64,000 nt of DNA from Mycolicibacterium doricum (GCF_010728155.1 NZ_AP022605.1:1736001-1800000); one strand, 5' to 3'. Positions 1-10,685 are shown, numbered from the stretch's first letter. Notes: a model not told the origin generated them from the letters alone. Numbers and translations: made by a program.

Positions 1-435
1 TTCGAGGAGCCGGAACAGCGCCGTCGGCGCGTTCCCGATCGCCAGCACCGCGCCACCCAGCCGGTCGGCCCACAGGTCGACCGCTGCGGCGGACCGGGTG
101 CACCCCAGCTTCGCCGCGAGTTCGGGTGCCCGCGGGTCCGCGACCAGCGACACCACCTCGTTGTCGGCGGGCAGCCGTGACCGGGTGATGCCGGCGGCGA
201 CCATCGAGGAATCGCACAGCACCGGTGCGCCGGCGGCCAGCGCGGCGTGGGCACGGCCGACGGCGTCGTCGCTGAACGCCACGTGGTCGGCCACGTCGAT
301 CTGACCGCACGTGTGGATCAACCGGACCACCACGCGACTCACGTCGTCGGGGAACCGCGCCAGATCCGCCTCGTCGCGGATCGTCGCGAACGACTGCCGG
401 TAGATCTCGGCGCCGTCGCGGATGTAGTCCAGCAC
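1..435 (-). CDS. cobH: Precorrin-8X methylmutase CobH (3' end outside window)
   Basis: CobH moves the C-11 methyl group of precorrin-8X to C-12, giving hydrogenobyrinate in the aerobic cobalamin pathway (cytoplasmic). The visible 145 codons include RLIHTCG with the conserved histidine at residue 41, [10 protein letters not shown] and [10 protein letters not shown] near the window edge. The family is about 208 residues, so roughly 60 C-terminal residues lie outside the window. The start is GTG at 435, giving [16 protein letters not shown], which matches the mycobacterial N-terminus; it follows cobG with a 9-bp gap, so the two are co-transcribed. Confidence 0.93.
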   Translation of the reverse strand, partial: MLDYIRDGAEIYRQSFATIRDEADLARFPDDVSRVVVRLIHTCGQIDVADHVAFSDDAVGRAHAALAAGAPVLCDSSMVAAGITRSRLPADNEVVSLVADPRAPELAAKLGCTRSAAAVDLWADRLGGAVLAIGNAPTALFRLLE

Positions 436-444
436 GCCGTCACC

Positions 445-1566
445 CTACGACGGGCGGTCGCGCGGCCGATAACCGTCCGGACCGGCGATCAGGACCTGGC
501 CGTCCGGCGGGCTGCCGCACCCTCGTTCGCACCCGACGAAGTGGCGGTGGCCCTCGGCGGTGGCGTCGACGGCGGCAGCGGCATCCGCGCGCACGTCGGC
601 GGCCGAACGTGCGCAGCCCGGGCTCCCGGTGCACGCGCTGACATCGAGCCACGGGGAGTTCTCGTCGAATATCAGCCCCATCGGCGCCAGCACGCGCAGT
701 GCCACGTCGGCGACGCCTTCGTCGAGGTCGCAGATCAGCAGCGACCGCCACGGCGTGATGACCACGGGTGCCTCGACCGCGCCGACGAACTCGGCGGTCC
801 TGGCGGGCAGCACACCGAGCCGAACCCCGGCGCCCAACGTGATCCGGCCGTCGTTCTGGGTGAGCCAGCCGACCGGTGGACGGATCACCGGGGGCCAGGT
901 GGCGCCGGGTTCCGCGGTGACGGGCAGGCCTGCGAGCAGATCCTGGGGGGCGGCGAGTTCGCCGACACGCCAGGCGTTGCCCCGGACCGCCACGAACCGC
1001 ACCGCGACGTCGATCAGGGTGCGCACCGCGTCGTCGAGGGACAGGCGCACGCCGGTGTCCCGGCCCGCCAGCAGCAGCGCCGCCTGCTCCCCGTCGAGGG
1101 CGTGCACACCGACGTCGGTGCCGAGGCCGGAGATGTCGCCGCGACCGTCGTCGAGACCGAACCAGAACCGGCCGGAGGACTCCGCCAGCACGGGCTCCCG
1201 CCGGATCGCCGCGTCGAGGTCACCGATCACCTGTCGCAGGTCCGCCAGCCCGCCCGAGCGCCCGGACAGGGGAGACGCGACGATGTTGCGGACCCGCTCG
1301 TGGGTCGGCGACGGCAGCAGGCCCGCGTCCCCGACCGCATCAGCCACCGCGCCGGTGTCGGTCATCCCGCGGATCTGGAGGTTGCCGCGCGACGTCAGTT
1401 CCAGATCCGGTGCGCCGAAGCGGGTCGCGGCCTGTGCCAGCGCGGTGAGCGCGGCGCCGGAGATCACGCCGCCGGGCAGCCGGACCCGGGCCAGCGCACC
1501 GTCGGCGGCCTGGTGCACCGAGAGGGCACCCGGGCACGCGTCCTGATCGAAGGATCGAGTCGTCAC
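445..1566 (-). CDS. cobG: Precorrin-3B synthase CobG
   Basis: CobG is a monooxygenase of the nitrite/sulfite reductase fold that converts precorrin-3A to precorrin-3B before ring contraction. The protein (373 residues from GTG 1566) has a ferredoxin-like half with LTSRGNLQIRG and LSGRSGG, a second half-repeat, and the iron-sulfur cysteines in CTGSPGC and CERGCG near the C-terminus. The reading frame stays open further upstream, but the homology starts at DQDACPGALSVHQAADG, so GTG 1566 is preferred. It heads the cobG-cobH unit and is divergent from cobN across about 90 bp, which must hold both promoters. Confidence 0.92.
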   Translation of the reverse strand: MTTRSFDQDACPGALSVHQAADGALARVRLPGGVISGAALTALAQAATRFGAPDLELTSRGNLQIRGMTDTGAVADAVGDAGLLPSPTHERVRNIVASPLSGRSGGLADLRQVIGDLDAAIRREPVLAESSGRFWFGLDDGRGDISGLGTDVGVHALDGEQAALLLAGRDTGVRLSLDDAVRTLIDVAVRFVAVRGNAWRVGELAAPQDLLAGLPVTAEPGATWPPVIRPPVGWLTQNDGRITLGAGVRLGVLPARTAEFVGAVEAPVVITPWRSLLICDLDEGVADVALRVLAPMGLIFDENSPWLDVSACTGSPGCARSAADVRADAAAAVDATAEGHRHFVGCERGCGSPPDGQVLIAGPDGYRPRDRPS

Positions 1567-1658
1567 TGCCTGCCATTCTAGGAACGGGCCGCGGTGCGTG
1601 GCACCGCCGGTGCGGTGGCTCGGCGCAGTGAGCGGACGCGGTGCGGTACGAATGACCA

Positions 1659-4600
1659 GTGCCCCCGCCGCTTCCCGCGCCGACCGTTCTGCTGCTGTCG
1701 ACATCTGACACCGACCTCATCACCGCCCGCTCCAGCGGGGCCGGGTACCGCTGGGCGAACCCTTCCCGCCTGGTGCCGGGGGAGCTCGATGGGTTGCTCG
1801 ACGGCGCCGACGTGGTGGTCATCCGGATGCTCGGCGGTTACCGCGCGTGGCAGGACGGCATCGACACCGTATCGGCCACCGGGCTGCCCACCGTCGTGGT
1901 CAGCGGCGAGCGGGAGCCTGACGCGGAGTTGATGAGGCACTCCACCGTCCCGCAGGGCGCCGTGCTGCAGGCGCATGGGTATCTCGCGCAGGGCGGCGTC
2001 GAGAACCTGCGGCAGTTGCACGCCTTCCTCAGCGACACGTTGCTGATGACCGGCGTCGGATTCGTCCCACCCGCTACCATGCCGACGTGGGGGCTGCTGC
2101 AACGGGGTGCTCCCACCACCGACGGCCCGACGATCGCCGTCCTGTACTACCGGGCTCAGCAGTTGGCCGGAAACACCGCCTACATCGAGGCGCTGTGCGA
2201 CGCGATCGAGGCGCAGGGCGGCCGGCCGCTGCCCGTCTACTGCGCATCCCTGCGCAACGCCGAACCGGAACTGTTGAAGCTCCTGGAGTCCGCCGACGCA
2301 CTCATCACGACGGTGCTCGCGGCCGGTGCTGCCACTCCCGCCACGGTGGGTGCCGGAGGCGACGACGACAGCTGGAACGTCGCCCATCTCGCCGCGCTCG
2401 ACGTGCCGATCCTGCAAGGCCTGTGTCTGACCAGCTCGCGGGCGCAGTGGAGTGATGGTGACGACGGCATGTCGCCGCTCGACGTGGCCACGCAGGTGGC
2501 CGTCCCGGAATTCGACGGCCGGGTCATCACCGTGCCGTTCTCCTTCAAGGAGATCGACAGCGAAGGACTGATCTCCTACATCGCCGACCCCGAACGGTGC
2601 GCCCGCGTGGCCGGCATCGCCCTGGGACACGCCCGCCTGCGGCGAACCGCGGCGAAGGACAAGCGGGTCGCGGTGGTGTTCTCCGCCTACCCCACCAAAC
2701 ATGCGCGAATCGGCAACGCGGTGGGACTTGACACCCCCGCCAGTGCGGTGGCGCTGCTGCGGGCCATGCGGGAGGCCGGCTACGACATCGGTGACGTACC
2801 CGGCGTCGACTCAGGCGATGGCGATGCGCTGATCCACGCCCTGATCGAGCGCGGCGGTCAGGACCCGGACTGGCTCACCGAGGGTCAGCTCGCCGGCAAC
2901 CCGATCCGCCTGTCCGCCGGCGAGTATCGAGCCTGGTTCACCACCCTGCCCGCCGAACTGACCGACGCCGTCGTCGAGCACTGGGGCCCACCGCCCGGTG
3001 AGCTGTTCGTCGACCGCACCCGCGATCCCGACGGCGACATCGTCATCGCCGCGATCCAGACCGGCAACATCGTGCTGATGGTCCAGCCGCCCCGCGGCTT
3101 CGGCGAGAACCCGGTCGCCATCTACCACGACCCGGATCTGCCGCCCAGCCACCACTACCTGGCGGCCTACCGCTGGATCGGCTCCGGGTTCGGCGCCCAC
3201 GCCGTCGTGCATCTCGGCAAGCACGGCAACCTCGAATGGCTGCCGGGTAAGACGCTCGGCATGTCGGCGGCGTGCGGCACCGACGCCGCACTCGGCGATC
3301 TCCCGCTGATCTACCCGTTCCTGGTCAACGATCCGGGGGAGGGGACCCAGGCCAAGCGACGCGCCCACGCCACGCTCGTCGACCACCTGATTCCGCCGAT
3401 GGCCCGGGCCGAGTCCTACGGTGATATCGCCCGACTCGAGCAGCTGCTCGACGAGCACGCCAACGTCTCGGCGCTCGATCCGAACAAGCTGCCCGCCGTG
3501 CGCCAACAGATCTGGACGCTGATGCGAGCGGCGAAGATGGACCATGACCTCGGCCTCGAAGAGCGCCCCGACGAGGACTCGTTCGACGACATGCTGTTGC
3601 ACGTCGACGGGTGGTTATGCGAGATCAAGGACGTCCAGATCCGCGATGGGCTGCACATCCTCGGCGCCGCGCCCGTCGATGACGCCGAACTGGACCTGGT
3701 GCTGGCGATCCTGCGGGCGCGTCAGCTGTTCGGCGGAGAGCAGAGGTTGCCCGGCCTCCGCCAGGCGCTCGGCCTCGCCGAAGACGGTCATGACCAGAGA
3801 ACCAGCGTCGACGCCGTCGAAGCGCAGGCCCGCCACCTGGTGGCGGCGCTGCAGGCGGCCGACTGGGATGTCGCGGCGGTGGACACCATCACCGACCACC
3901 CGCAGGTCGCGCCGATCCTGCGGTTCGCCGCCACCGAGGTGGTGCCGCGTCTGGCCGGCACCGCCGCCGAGATCCGACAGGTGCTGCGGGCGCTCGACGG
4001 CCGCTACATCGCCGCGGGCCCGTCGGGGTCCCCACTGCGCGGCCTGGTCAACGTCCTGCCGACCGGACGCAACTTCTATTCCGTGGACCCCAAGGCCGTG
4101 CCGTCGCGGCTGGCGTGGGAAACCGGTGTCGCCATGGCCGATTCGCTGCTCGAGCGCTACCGCGAGGACTACGGCGGATGGCCTCGGTCGGTGGGCCTTT
4201 CGGTGTGGGGCACCTCGGCCATGCGCACCTCCGGCGACGACATCGCCGAAGTCTTCGCGCTGCTCGGCGTCAGGCCCGTGTGGGACGACGCGTCGCGCCG
4301 GGTGGTCGGCCTGGAGCCGATCACGCCTGCCGAACTCGGCCGGCCCCGGATCGATGTCACCGTGCGAATCTCCGGCTTCTTCCGCGATGCCTTCCCGCAC
4401 GTGGTCGCCATGCTCGACGACGCCGTGACCCTCGTCGCCGATCTCGACGAATCCGACGCCGACAACTACGTTCGTGCCCACGCCCGGGCCGACCTTGCCC
4501 AGCACGGTGACCAACGGCGCGCTACCACAAGGATCTTCGGCTCCAAGCCGGGCACCTACGGGGCTGGTCTGTTGCAGCTGATCGACAGCCGCAACTGGCG

Positions 4601-5243
4601 CGACGACGCCGACCTCGCCGAGGTCTACACCGCGTGGGGCGGTTTCGCCTATGGCCGGGGGCTGGACGGTCGACCCGCCGCCGACGACATGAACCGCAGC
4701 TACCGGCGAATCGCGGTGGCCGCCAAGAACACCGACACCCGCGAACACGACATCGCCGACTCCGACGACTACTTCCAGTACCACGGCGGCATGGTCGCGA
4801 CGGTGCGCGCACTGACGGGTAAGGCTCCCGCGGCCTATATCGGTGACAACACCCGTCCCGACGCGGTACGCACCCGCACGTTGTCCGAGGAGACGAGCCG
4901 GGTGTTCCGCGCCCGCGTGGTCAACCCCCGCTGGATCACCGCCATGCGCAGGCACGGCTACAAGGGTGCGTTCGAGATGGCTGCGACCGTCGACTATCTG
5001 TTCGGATACGACGCCACCGCTGACGTCATGGCGGACTGGATGTACGACCGGCTGTCGCATGAGTACGTGCTCGACACGGAGAACCGCAAGTTCATGGAGG
5101 AGTCCAATCCGTGGGCACTGCACGGAATGGCCGAACGGTTGCTGGAGGCCGCCGGACGCGGCATGTGGGCCCAACCGGACCCCGCCATCGTCGACGGGCT
5201 GCGCCGGGTGCTGCTGGAGACCGAAGGTGAGCTGGAGAACTAG
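1659..5243 (+). CDS. cobN: Cobaltochelatase large subunit CobN
   Basis: CobN is the large porphyrin-binding subunit of the ATP-dependent CobNST cobalt chelatase, which inserts Co(II) into hydrogenobyrinate a,c-diamide. The 1194-residue length fits the family, and the CobN / magnesium-chelatase H domain runs over nearly the whole protein. Visible landmarks are TVLLLSTSDTDLI at the N-terminus, FSAYPTKHARIGNAVGLDTP, VHLGKHGNLEWLPGK and PTGRNFYSVDPKAVPS. The start is GTG 1659; an ATG at 1652 is in another frame. Subunits CobS and CobT are not in the window. Confidence 0.96.
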   Translation: MPPPLPAPTVLLLSTSDTDLITARSSGAGYRWANPSRLVPGELDGLLDGADVVVIRMLGGYRAWQDGIDTVSATGLPTVVVSGEREPDAELMRHSTVPQGAVLQAHGYLAQGGVENLRQLHAFLSDTLLMTGVGFVPPATMPTWGLLQRGAPTTDGPTIAVLYYRAQQLAGNTAYIEALCDAIEAQGGRPLPVYCASLRNAEPELLKLLESADALITTVLAAGAATPATVGAGGDDDSWNVAHLAALDVPILQGLCLTSSRAQWSDGDDGMSPLDVATQVAVPEFDGRVITVPFSFKEIDSEGLISYIADPERCARVAGIALGHARLRRTAAKDKRVAVVFSAYPTKHARIGNAVGLDTPASAVALLRAMREAGYDIGDVPGVDSGDGDALIHALIERGGQDPDWLTEGQLAGNPIRLSAGEYRAWFTTLPAELTDAVVEHWGPPPGELFVDRTRDPDGDIVIAAIQTGNIVLMVQPPRGFGENPVAIYHDPDLPPSHHYLAAYRWIGSGFGAHAVVHLGKHGNLEWLPGKTLGMSAACGTDAALGDLPLIYPFLVNDPGEGTQAKRRAHATLVDHLIPPMARAESYGDIARLEQLLDEHANVSALDPNKLPAVRQQIWTLMRAAKMDHDLGLEERPDEDSFDDMLLHVDGWLCEIKDVQIRDGLHILGAAPVDDAELDLVLAILRARQLFGGEQRLPGLRQALGLAEDGHDQRTSVDAVEAQARHLVAALQAADWDVAAVDTITDHPQVAPILRFAATEVVPRLAGTAAEIRQVLRALDGRYIAAGPSGSPLRGLVNVLPTGRNFYSVDPKAVPSRLAWETGVAMADSLLERYREDYGGWPRSVGLSVWGTSAMRTSGDDIAEVFALLGVRPVWDDASRRVVGLEPITPAELGRPRIDVTVRISGFFRDAFPHVVAMLDDAVTLVADLDESDADNYVRAHARADLAQHGDQRRATTRIFGSKPGTYGAGLLQLIDSRNWRDDADLAEVYTAWGGFAYGRGLDGRPAADDMNRSYRRIAVAAKNTDTREHDIADSDDYFQYHGGMVATVRALTGKAPAAYIGDNTRPDAVRTRTLSEETSRVFRARVVNPRWITAMRRHGYKGAFEMAATVDYLFGYDATADVMADWMYDRLSHEYVLDTENRKFMEESNPWALHGMAERLLEAAGRGMWAQPDPAIVDGLRRVLLETEGELEN

Positions 5244-5265
5244 ACCGTTTCGATAGGTTGATCAC

Positions 5266-5649
5266 ATGGCCCGCACCTTCCCCGACATCGCCGGCTCCAG
5301 GTACATCCTGCTGACCACCTTCACCAGGGACGGCCGACCCAAGCCGACGGCGGTCTGGGCCGCCCCGGCCGGCGACAAGCTCCTGGTGATCACGCAGGAG
5401 AAGTCGTGGAAGGTCAAGCGGATTCGCAACACCCAGCGCGTCACGATCGCCAAATGCGACCGAACCGGCAAACCGAAGAGCGAGCCGGTGGAAGCCACGG
5501 CGAAGATCCTCGACAAGTCCGCCAACGCCGCGACCTACGACGCACTCGGCAATCAGTACGGACTGCTCGGCAAGACCTTCAACGTTGCCTCGAAGCTGCG
5601 CGGGGGCATGAAGAACAACGTAACCATCGAGATCGAGGCCGCGGCCTGA
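5266..5649 (+). CDS. PPOX-class (split beta-barrel) F420/flavin-binding protein
   Basis: A 127-residue protein of the pyridoxamine-phosphate-oxidase-like split-barrel family, which in mycobacteria includes F420-dependent reductases. The N-terminus has SRYILLTTFTRDGRPKPTAVWAA and KSWKVKRIRNTQRVTIAKCD, the typical cofactor-binding strand and phosphate-binding basic region. A homologue sits next to cobN in M. tuberculosis (Rv2061c). It follows cobN by 22 bp on the same strand. The substrate cannot be read from the sequence, and FMN or heme binding cannot be excluded. Confidence 0.85.
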   Translation: MARTFPDIAGSRYILLTTFTRDGRPKPTAVWAAPAGDKLLVITQEKSWKVKRIRNTQRVTIAKCDRTGKPKSEPVEATAKILDKSANAATYDALGNQYGLLGKTFNVASKLRGGMKNNVTIEIEAAA

Positions 5650-5755
5650 CGTGGCCCCAGGTTCAACGCGGTTCCACGGCGAGAAGTACCTGCTGTTGGT
5701 TCACGAATGTCACGAATGTACGGAACCCACCCGGCCCCTGAGACGTTGGAGGGCT

Positions 5756-6229
5756 ATGGCAATGCGGCTGTTCCTGCTCTACGCGGTCGTCGAGGTTGCG
5801 GTCGTCGTGGCACTGGTCTCGACCGTCGGTCTGGGCTGGACGCTCCTGATCTCCCTCGCGACCTTCGTCCTGGGTCTCGTGCTGGCCGGCTCCCAACTCA
5901 AGCGGCAGCTGCGGCGCCTGCGTTCGGGCCTGACGGCGACGACGGCACCGGGGGCGGTCACCGACAGCGCACTGGTTGCGCTGGGCACCGTGCTGGTCGT
6001 ACTGCCCGGCCTCGCCAGTTCGGTCGCCGGTGCGCTACTGCTGCTGCCGCCGACACGGGTGGCTGCCCGTCCGGTCGTCACGGCACTGGCGGCGCGTCGC
6101 TTCGGGCGCGGGATGCCGATCGTCGTGATGGGTACGCCGCGCAGATCCCGCACCGGGGACTACATCGACGGTGAGGTCGTCGACGTCGTCGACGTGGAAC
6201 CCCCCTCGGTGGAGCGCCGGGTCGACTGA
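5756..6229 (+). CDS. fxsA: FxsA-family membrane protein
   Basis: A 157-residue integral membrane protein. Two N-terminal hydrophobic segments (LFLLYAVVEVAVVVALVSTV and TLLISLATFVLGLVLAGS) are followed by a third segment around VALGTVLVVLPGLASSVAGALLLLPP, the FxsA signature region, and then a polar C-terminal tail. The start ATG 5756 is preceded by TTGGAGGG; earlier codons in the same frame are hydrophilic and unlikely. FxsA is known in E. coli for countering F-plasmid exclusion of phage T7; its mycobacterial role is unknown. M. tuberculosis carries an FxsA homologue (Rv2053c) in the same neighbourhood, near ppm1. Confidence 0.8.
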   Translation: MAMRLFLLYAVVEVAVVVALVSTVGLGWTLLISLATFVLGLVLAGSQLKRQLRRLRSGLTATTAPGAVTDSALVALGTVLVVLPGLASSVAGALLLLPPTRVAARPVVTALAARRFGRGMPIVVMGTPRRSRTGDYIDGEVVDVVDVEPPSVERRVD

Positions 6230-6250
6230 CCCGGCTAGTCTGTCGGCTCC

Positions 6251-7843
6251 GTGACGACACTGCTGCTCAATGGGCGCGTGCACAGCACCAGCCACCCCGA
6301 TGCCACCGCCATGGCCGTACACGACGGCACCGTGGTGTGGCTCGGCAGCGACGACGTCGGCCGCGCCCAGTTCCCACAGGCCGAAACCGTCGACCTCGAC
6401 GGTGGCTTCGTGGCGCCGGCCTTCGTCGACAGCCACGTCCACCTCACCGCCACCGGTCTGACGCTCGTCGGCATCGATCTGCGCGACACCACCTCGCTGC
6501 GCCACTGCCTCGACCTGATCACCCAGCATGTGCGCACCCACCCGGACGGGGTGATCTGGGCGCACGGCTGGGATGAATCCAGGTGGCCCGAAGGCACCCC
6601 GCCGAGCACCGAGGACGTCGACGCCGCGGTGGGGCAGCGGGCGGTGTATCTCGCCCGCGTCGATGCCCACTCCGCGGCTGCCTCGACTGCGCTACGCGAC
6701 AGCACGACAGGCTTGGCCGACGCGGCCGGATACCACCCGCAGCGGCCCTTGACCGCCGGCGCACACCACCTCGTGCGGGCAACCGCACGGGCCCTGCTGA
6801 CAGCCGCCCAGCGCGAACGCGCCCTGCGCGCCGCCCTCGACGCCGCCGCCGCACACGGCATCGTCGCGGTCCACGAGTGTGCCGGACCCCAGATCGGCGG
6901 CCTCGAGGACTGGCTCGAGGCCCGTGAGTTCGAGCACGGGGTCGACATCGTCGGCTACTGGGGTGAGGCCGTCACCGACGCCGACCAAGCCCGCCACCTC
7001 GTCGACCGCACCCGCGCCCGCGGGCTGGCGGGCGACCTGTTCGTCGACGGTGCGCTCGGCTCGCGCACCGCATGGTTGACCCGGCCCTATGCCGACGCAC
7101 CGGAGCACTGCGGCAACGCCTACCTCGACGAGGACGCCGTCGCGGCTCACCTGCACGCGTGCACACAGGCGGGTGTGACCGCCGGCTTCCATGTCATCGG
7201 CGACGCAGCGGTCGGCACGGTGGTGGCCGCCCTCAGTCAGGTCGTCGAGCGCTTCGGCCCACCCGCAGTGGCCCGTTGTGGGCACCGCCTCGAACATCTG
7301 GAGATGGTCACGACCGAGCAGGCCGCCCAACTCGGGTCATGGGGTGTGGTGGCCAGTGTGCAACCGCACTTCGACGCCCTGTGGGGCGGCCCGGAGGGCA
7401 TGTACGCCCAGCGGCTGGGCCGGGATCGAGCTGTCGGGCTCAACCCGTTCGCGCTGTTAGCATCCCATGGCGTGCCACTCGCGTTCGGCTCGGACAGCCC
7501 GGTCACCAGCATCGATCCCTGGTCGACCGTGCGGGCGGCGAGTCACCACCAACGCCCGGCCAGCGCGATCTCGCCGCGGGCCGCGTTCGCCGCTGCCACC
7601 CGCGGCGGCTGGCGGGCGGCAGGCGCTCGGGACGGGGTCAGCGGCACCCTGGTGCCCGGCGCCCCGGCGTCCTATGCGATCTGGGAGGCCGACGACTTCG
7701 CGGTCAGCGCGCCCGCCGACACCGTCCAACGCTGGTCGACCGACCCGCGGTCGCGCGTTCCCGCGCTGCCGCGGCTTGACCCCGGCGACGCGTTGCCGCG
7801 CTGTCGCGCGACGGTGCACCGGGGTGTCGTCATCCATGGGTGA
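6251..7843 (+). CDS. Amidohydrolase family 3 (YtcJ-like metal-dependent hydrolase)
   Basis: A 530-residue amidohydrolase-superfamily protein. The N-terminal beta-sandwich is followed by the metal-binding FVDSHVHL motif (His62 and His64), [10 protein letters not shown] in the middle and the late [13 protein letters not shown] motif that supplies the catalytic Asp. YtcJ-type enzymes hydrolyse amides or related C-N bonds, but the substrate here is unknown. It starts at GTG 6251, 21 bp after fxsA, and its last 8 bases overlap the preferred start of lnt, so it is probably in the same operon. Confidence 0.85.
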   Translation: MTTLLLNGRVHSTSHPDATAMAVHDGTVVWLGSDDVGRAQFPQAETVDLDGGFVAPAFVDSHVHLTATGLTLVGIDLRDTTSLRHCLDLITQHVRTHPDGVIWAHGWDESRWPEGTPPSTEDVDAAVGQRAVYLARVDAHSAAASTALRDSTTGLADAAGYHPQRPLTAGAHHLVRATARALLTAAQRERALRAALDAAAAHGIVAVHECAGPQIGGLEDWLEAREFEHGVDIVGYWGEAVTDADQARHLVDRTRARGLAGDLFVDGALGSRTAWLTRPYADAPEHCGNAYLDEDAVAAHLHACTQAGVTAGFHVIGDAAVGTVVAALSQVVERFGPPAVARCGHRLEHLEMVTTEQAAQLGSWGVVASVQPHFDALWGGPEGMYAQRLGRDRAVGLNPFALLASHGVPLAFGSDSPVTSIDPWSTVRAASHHQRPASAISPRAAFAAATRGGWRAAGARDGVSGTLVPGAPASYAIWEADDFAVSAPADTVQRWSTDPRSRVPALPRLDPGDALPRCRATVHRGVVIHG

Positions 7844-9545
7844 CGCACCGGGTGGCCGGATGACGGCGCTGGGGCCTCGGCTGCGCGGCTTCGGGCAGGC
7901 GGTCGTGGACCGGATGTGGCAGCTGGTGGCGACGATCGCCGGCGGGCTGCTGCTGTGCGTGAGCTTCCCGCCGTTCGACTGGTGGTACTGCGCGTTCCTG
8001 TCGGCAGCGCTGCTGGCGTGGGTGCTGCGCACGGAATCGACGACGCGCGCGGGTGGGTTCGGGTACGGGTTCCTCTTCGGGCTGGCCTTCTACATCCCGC
8101 TGCTGCCGTGGATCAGCGGTCTGGTGGGGGCGGTGCCGTGGCTGGCGCTGGCCGCCGTCGAGGCGCTCTTTCCCGCGCTGTTCGGCCTCGCCGCGGTCGT
8201 GGTGCGCCGGCTGCCCGGGTGGCCGCTGTGGTTCGCCGCGCTGTGGGCGGCTCAGGAGTGGCTGAAATCAAGCGTGCCGTTCGGGGGTTTCCCGTGGGGT
8301 GTGGTCGCGTTCGGTCAGAGCGACGGTCCGCTGCTGTCGCTGGTCCGCATCGGCGGCGCGCCACTGCTGTCATTCGCCGTGATGCTCGGCGGGTTCGCGC
8401 TGGCGGCACTGGCCGGCGAGACCGTGCAGTGGCTTCGTGGTCACGACATCCGCGCCGCCACACCGCCTGCGGTCGTGCTGCCCGGAGCGGTCATCGCGGT
8501 GGTCCTGCTCGGGACGGCGGTCGTCTGGCCGCAGGTGCGGCACTCGGCGACCGGTGCGGTCGACGACCAGCCGGTGACGGTGGCGGCCGTGCAGGGCAAC
8601 GTCCCGCGACTGGGTCTTGAGTTCAACGCCCAGCGGCGCGCGGTCCTGGACAATCACGTCGAGGAGACACTGCGGCTGGCGCAGGACGTGCGGGCCGGCC
8701 GGGCGCGGCAACCGATGTTCGTGGTGTGGCCGGAGAACTCTTCGGACATCGATCCGCTGGCCAATCCGGACGCCGCCGCGCGGATCTCGACGGCCGCCGC
8801 GGCGATCAACGCACCGATCCTCGTCGGCGCCGTGGTACGCGCGCCGAACTACACTCCGGACAACCCGGTGTCGACGAATACGGTGCTGGTGTGGAATCCG
8901 GGCACCGGCCCTGCTGACCGTCACGACAAGCGGATCGTGCAGCCGTTCGGCGAATACCTGCCGTGGCGCGGCTTTTTCAGCAAGCTGTCCCCTTACGCCG
9001 ACCGGGCCGGCTACTTCGTCCCCGGCGACGGCACCGGGGTGGTCACCGCGGCCGGTGTGCCCGTCGGCATCACCACCTGCTGGGAGGTCATCTTCGACCG
9101 GGCCGCCCGGGAGTCCGTCCGCAACGGGGCACAGGTGCTCGCGGTGCCGACCAACAACGCCACCTTCGACGAGGCCATGAGCCGCCAGCAACTTGCCTTT
9201 GGCAAAGTGCGTGCGGTCGAGCACGACCGGTACGTGGTGGTCGCGGGCACGACGGGCATCAGCGCGGTGATCGCCCCGGACGGCCGGGACCTCGCGCGGA
9301 CAGGATTCTTCGAACCCGCCTATCTGGACACCCAGATCCGGCTCAAGACCGACGTCACGCCGGCCACCCGGTGGGGTCCGCTCGTGCAGGCGCTGCTGGT
9401 CATTGCCGGGGTGGGAGCCATGACGGCCGCCATACTGCACAATGGAAATTTCGTGCCCACGTGGTTGCGGCGGCGCCGAACCGCGACCCCGGACCCTGAC
9501 ACCCGGTCCGGCGCACGCAGCGGCAGCAACAAAGGAGCCTCATGA
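7836..9545 (+). CDS. lnt: Apolipoprotein N-acyltransferase Lnt
   Basis: Lnt adds the third acyl chain to the N-terminal cysteine of lipoproteins in the cytoplasmic membrane. The protein (569 residues from ATG 7836) has an N-terminal set of membrane segments (from about residue 20 to 240) and a C-terminal carbon-nitrogen hydrolase domain. The Glu-Lys-Cys triad is visible as [24 protein letters not shown] and TTCWEVIFD, and a last membrane helix ([15 protein letters not shown]) lies near the end. ATG 7860 is an alternative start. In M. tuberculosis this domain is fused to Ppm1; here it is separate and overlaps ppm by 4 bp. Confidence 0.93.
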   Translation: MGDAPGGRMTALGPRLRGFGQAVVDRMWQLVATIAGGLLLCVSFPPFDWWYCAFLSAALLAWVLRTESTTRAGGFGYGFLFGLAFYIPLLPWISGLVGAVPWLALAAVEALFPALFGLAAVVVRRLPGWPLWFAALWAAQEWLKSSVPFGGFPWGVVAFGQSDGPLLSLVRIGGAPLLSFAVMLGGFALAALAGETVQWLRGHDIRAATPPAVVLPGAVIAVVLLGTAVVWPQVRHSATGAVDDQPVTVAAVQGNVPRLGLEFNAQRRAVLDNHVEETLRLAQDVRAGRARQPMFVVWPENSSDIDPLANPDAAARISTAAAAINAPILVGAVVRAPNYTPDNPVSTNTVLVWNPGTGPADRHDKRIVQPFGEYLPWRGFFSKLSPYADRAGYFVPGDGTGVVTAAGVPVGITTCWEVIFDRAARESVRNGAQVLAVPTNNATFDEAMSRQQLAFGKVRAVEHDRYVVVAGTTGISAVIAPDGRDLARTGFFEPAYLDTQIRLKTDVTPATRWGPLVQALLVIAGVGAMTAAILHNGNFVPTWLRRRRTATPDPDTRSGARSGSNKGAS

Positions 9546-10339
9546 CCGACCCGGCGACGGAAGCGCAACGCCCGACCCGCGCGGACGTCCGCGCGAGCCA
9601 GCGGACGCTGGTGATCATCCCGACCTACAACGAGCGGGAGAACCTGCCGCTGATCGTCAACCGCGTGCATGAGGCGTGTCCGCAGGTGCACATCCTGGTG
9701 GTCGACGACGGCAGTCCTGACGGCACCGGGGAACTCGCCGACGAGTTGGCGCTGACCGACCCCGACCGGATGCACGTCTTGCACCGCACTAGCAAGGACG
9801 GGCTCGGCGCGGCCTATCTGGCCGGGTTTGCGTGGGGGTTGGGCCGCGGTTACTCCGTGCTGGTCGAGATGGACGCCGACGGTAGCCACGCACCAGAGCA
9901 GCTACACCGGCTCCTCGATGCCGTCGACGCGGGCGCCGACCTGGTGATCGGCTCGCGCTACGTTCCGGGCGGCACGGTCCGCAACTGGCCGCGCCGCCGG
10001 TATGCGCTGTCCAAGACGGCCAACACCTACGCCCGGGTGCTGCTCGGTGTCGACATCCATGACATCACCGCCGGTTACCGCGCCTATCGGCGCGAGGTGC
10101 TCGAAAAGATCGACCTGGCGGCGGTCGACTCGAAGGGGTACTGCTTCCAGATCGACCTGACCTGGCGGACCATCAACAACGGTTTCGTCGTCGTAGAGGT
10201 GCCGATCACGTTCAGGGAGCGTGAACTGGGGCAGTCGAAGATGAGCGGGTCCAACATCCGCGAGGCCATTCTCAAGGTCGCGGACTGGGGAATCCGCGGG
10301 CGCTTCGATCGCGCCCGCGGACTGGAATACCGGTGCTAG
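9542..10339 (+). CDS. ppm1: Polyprenol monophosphomannose synthase Ppm1
   Basis: A family-2 glycosyltransferase that transfers mannose from GDP-mannose to polyprenyl phosphate. The product feeds lipomannan, lipoarabinomannan and protein mannosylation. The 265 residues show the GT-A motifs [38 protein letters not shown] and QIDLTWR, with no C-terminal membrane domain. The start ATG overlaps the lnt stop (ATGA), so the two are translationally coupled. The two-protein form is the arrangement seen in M. smegmatis, where Ppm2 (Lnt) anchors Ppm1 at the membrane. Confidence 0.94.
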   Translation: MTDPATEAQRPTRADVRASQRTLVIIPTYNERENLPLIVNRVHEACPQVHILVVDDGSPDGTGELADELALTDPDRMHVLHRTSKDGLGAAYLAGFAWGLGRGYSVLVEMDADGSHAPEQLHRLLDAVDAGADLVIGSRYVPGGTVRNWPRRRYALSKTANTYARVLLGVDIHDITAGYRAYRREVLEKIDLAAVDSKGYCFQIDLTWRTINNGFVVVEVPITFRERELGQSKMSGSNIREAILKVADWGIRGRFDRARGLEYRC

Positions 10340-10346
10340 CCGGCGC

Positions 10347-10685
10347 TCAGCTGCCGCGCCGCTTGGTCTTGATCAGCTCGAGGCGCTCCTTGAGGAGTTC
10401 CTCGAGTTCCTCGACGCTGCGCCGCTCGAGCAGCATGTCCCAGTGGGTGCGCGGCGGCTTGACCTTCTTCGGCTCCGGGACGTCACCCTCGATCAGGGTG
10501 CCCTCCAGGCCGTTGCGGCACAGCCACGTGCCGGGTATCTCGGCGTCGTCGGCGAACGGGACGTCGAACTCTTCGCCGTTGTCGGTGCGGTACCGGGCGA
10601 CCTGACGTGGCGCCAGGTCGTGGTTGCGGTCGGTCTCGTAGCTCACAGCTCCGAGGCGACTGCCTCTCAGGACTCGATCAGCCAT
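10347..10685 (-). CDS. rbpA: RNA polymerase-binding protein RbpA
   Basis: RbpA is an actinobacterial transcription activator that binds group 1/2 sigma factors and RNA polymerase and stabilises the open complex. The 112-residue protein from ATG 10685 matches the family almost throughout: MADRVLRGSRLGAVSYETDR, the core with RYRTDNGEEFDVPFADDAEIP and a single cysteine in WLCRNG, the basic linker PKKVKPPRTHWDM and the sigma-interacting helices RRSVEELEELLKERLELI. ATG 10685 is preceded by GAGGAG; an in-frame codon 9 bases upstream is less likely. It converges on ppm1 with only 7 bp between stops. Confidence 0.97.
   Translation of the reverse strand: MADRVLRGSRLGAVSYETDRNHDLAPRQVARYRTDNGEEFDVPFADDAEIPGTWLCRNGLEGTLIEGDVPEPKKVKPPRTHWDMLLERRSVEELEELLKERLELIKTKRRGS

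Noticed and set aside
247..1581. Long plus-strand open frame opposite cobG
   Set aside because: It is the antisense of the real cobG and cobH genes, rich in Arg/Gly and without family similarity.
3615..5174. 519-codon minus-strand open frame opposite cobN
   Set aside because: Antisense of cobN; no start context and no protein family.
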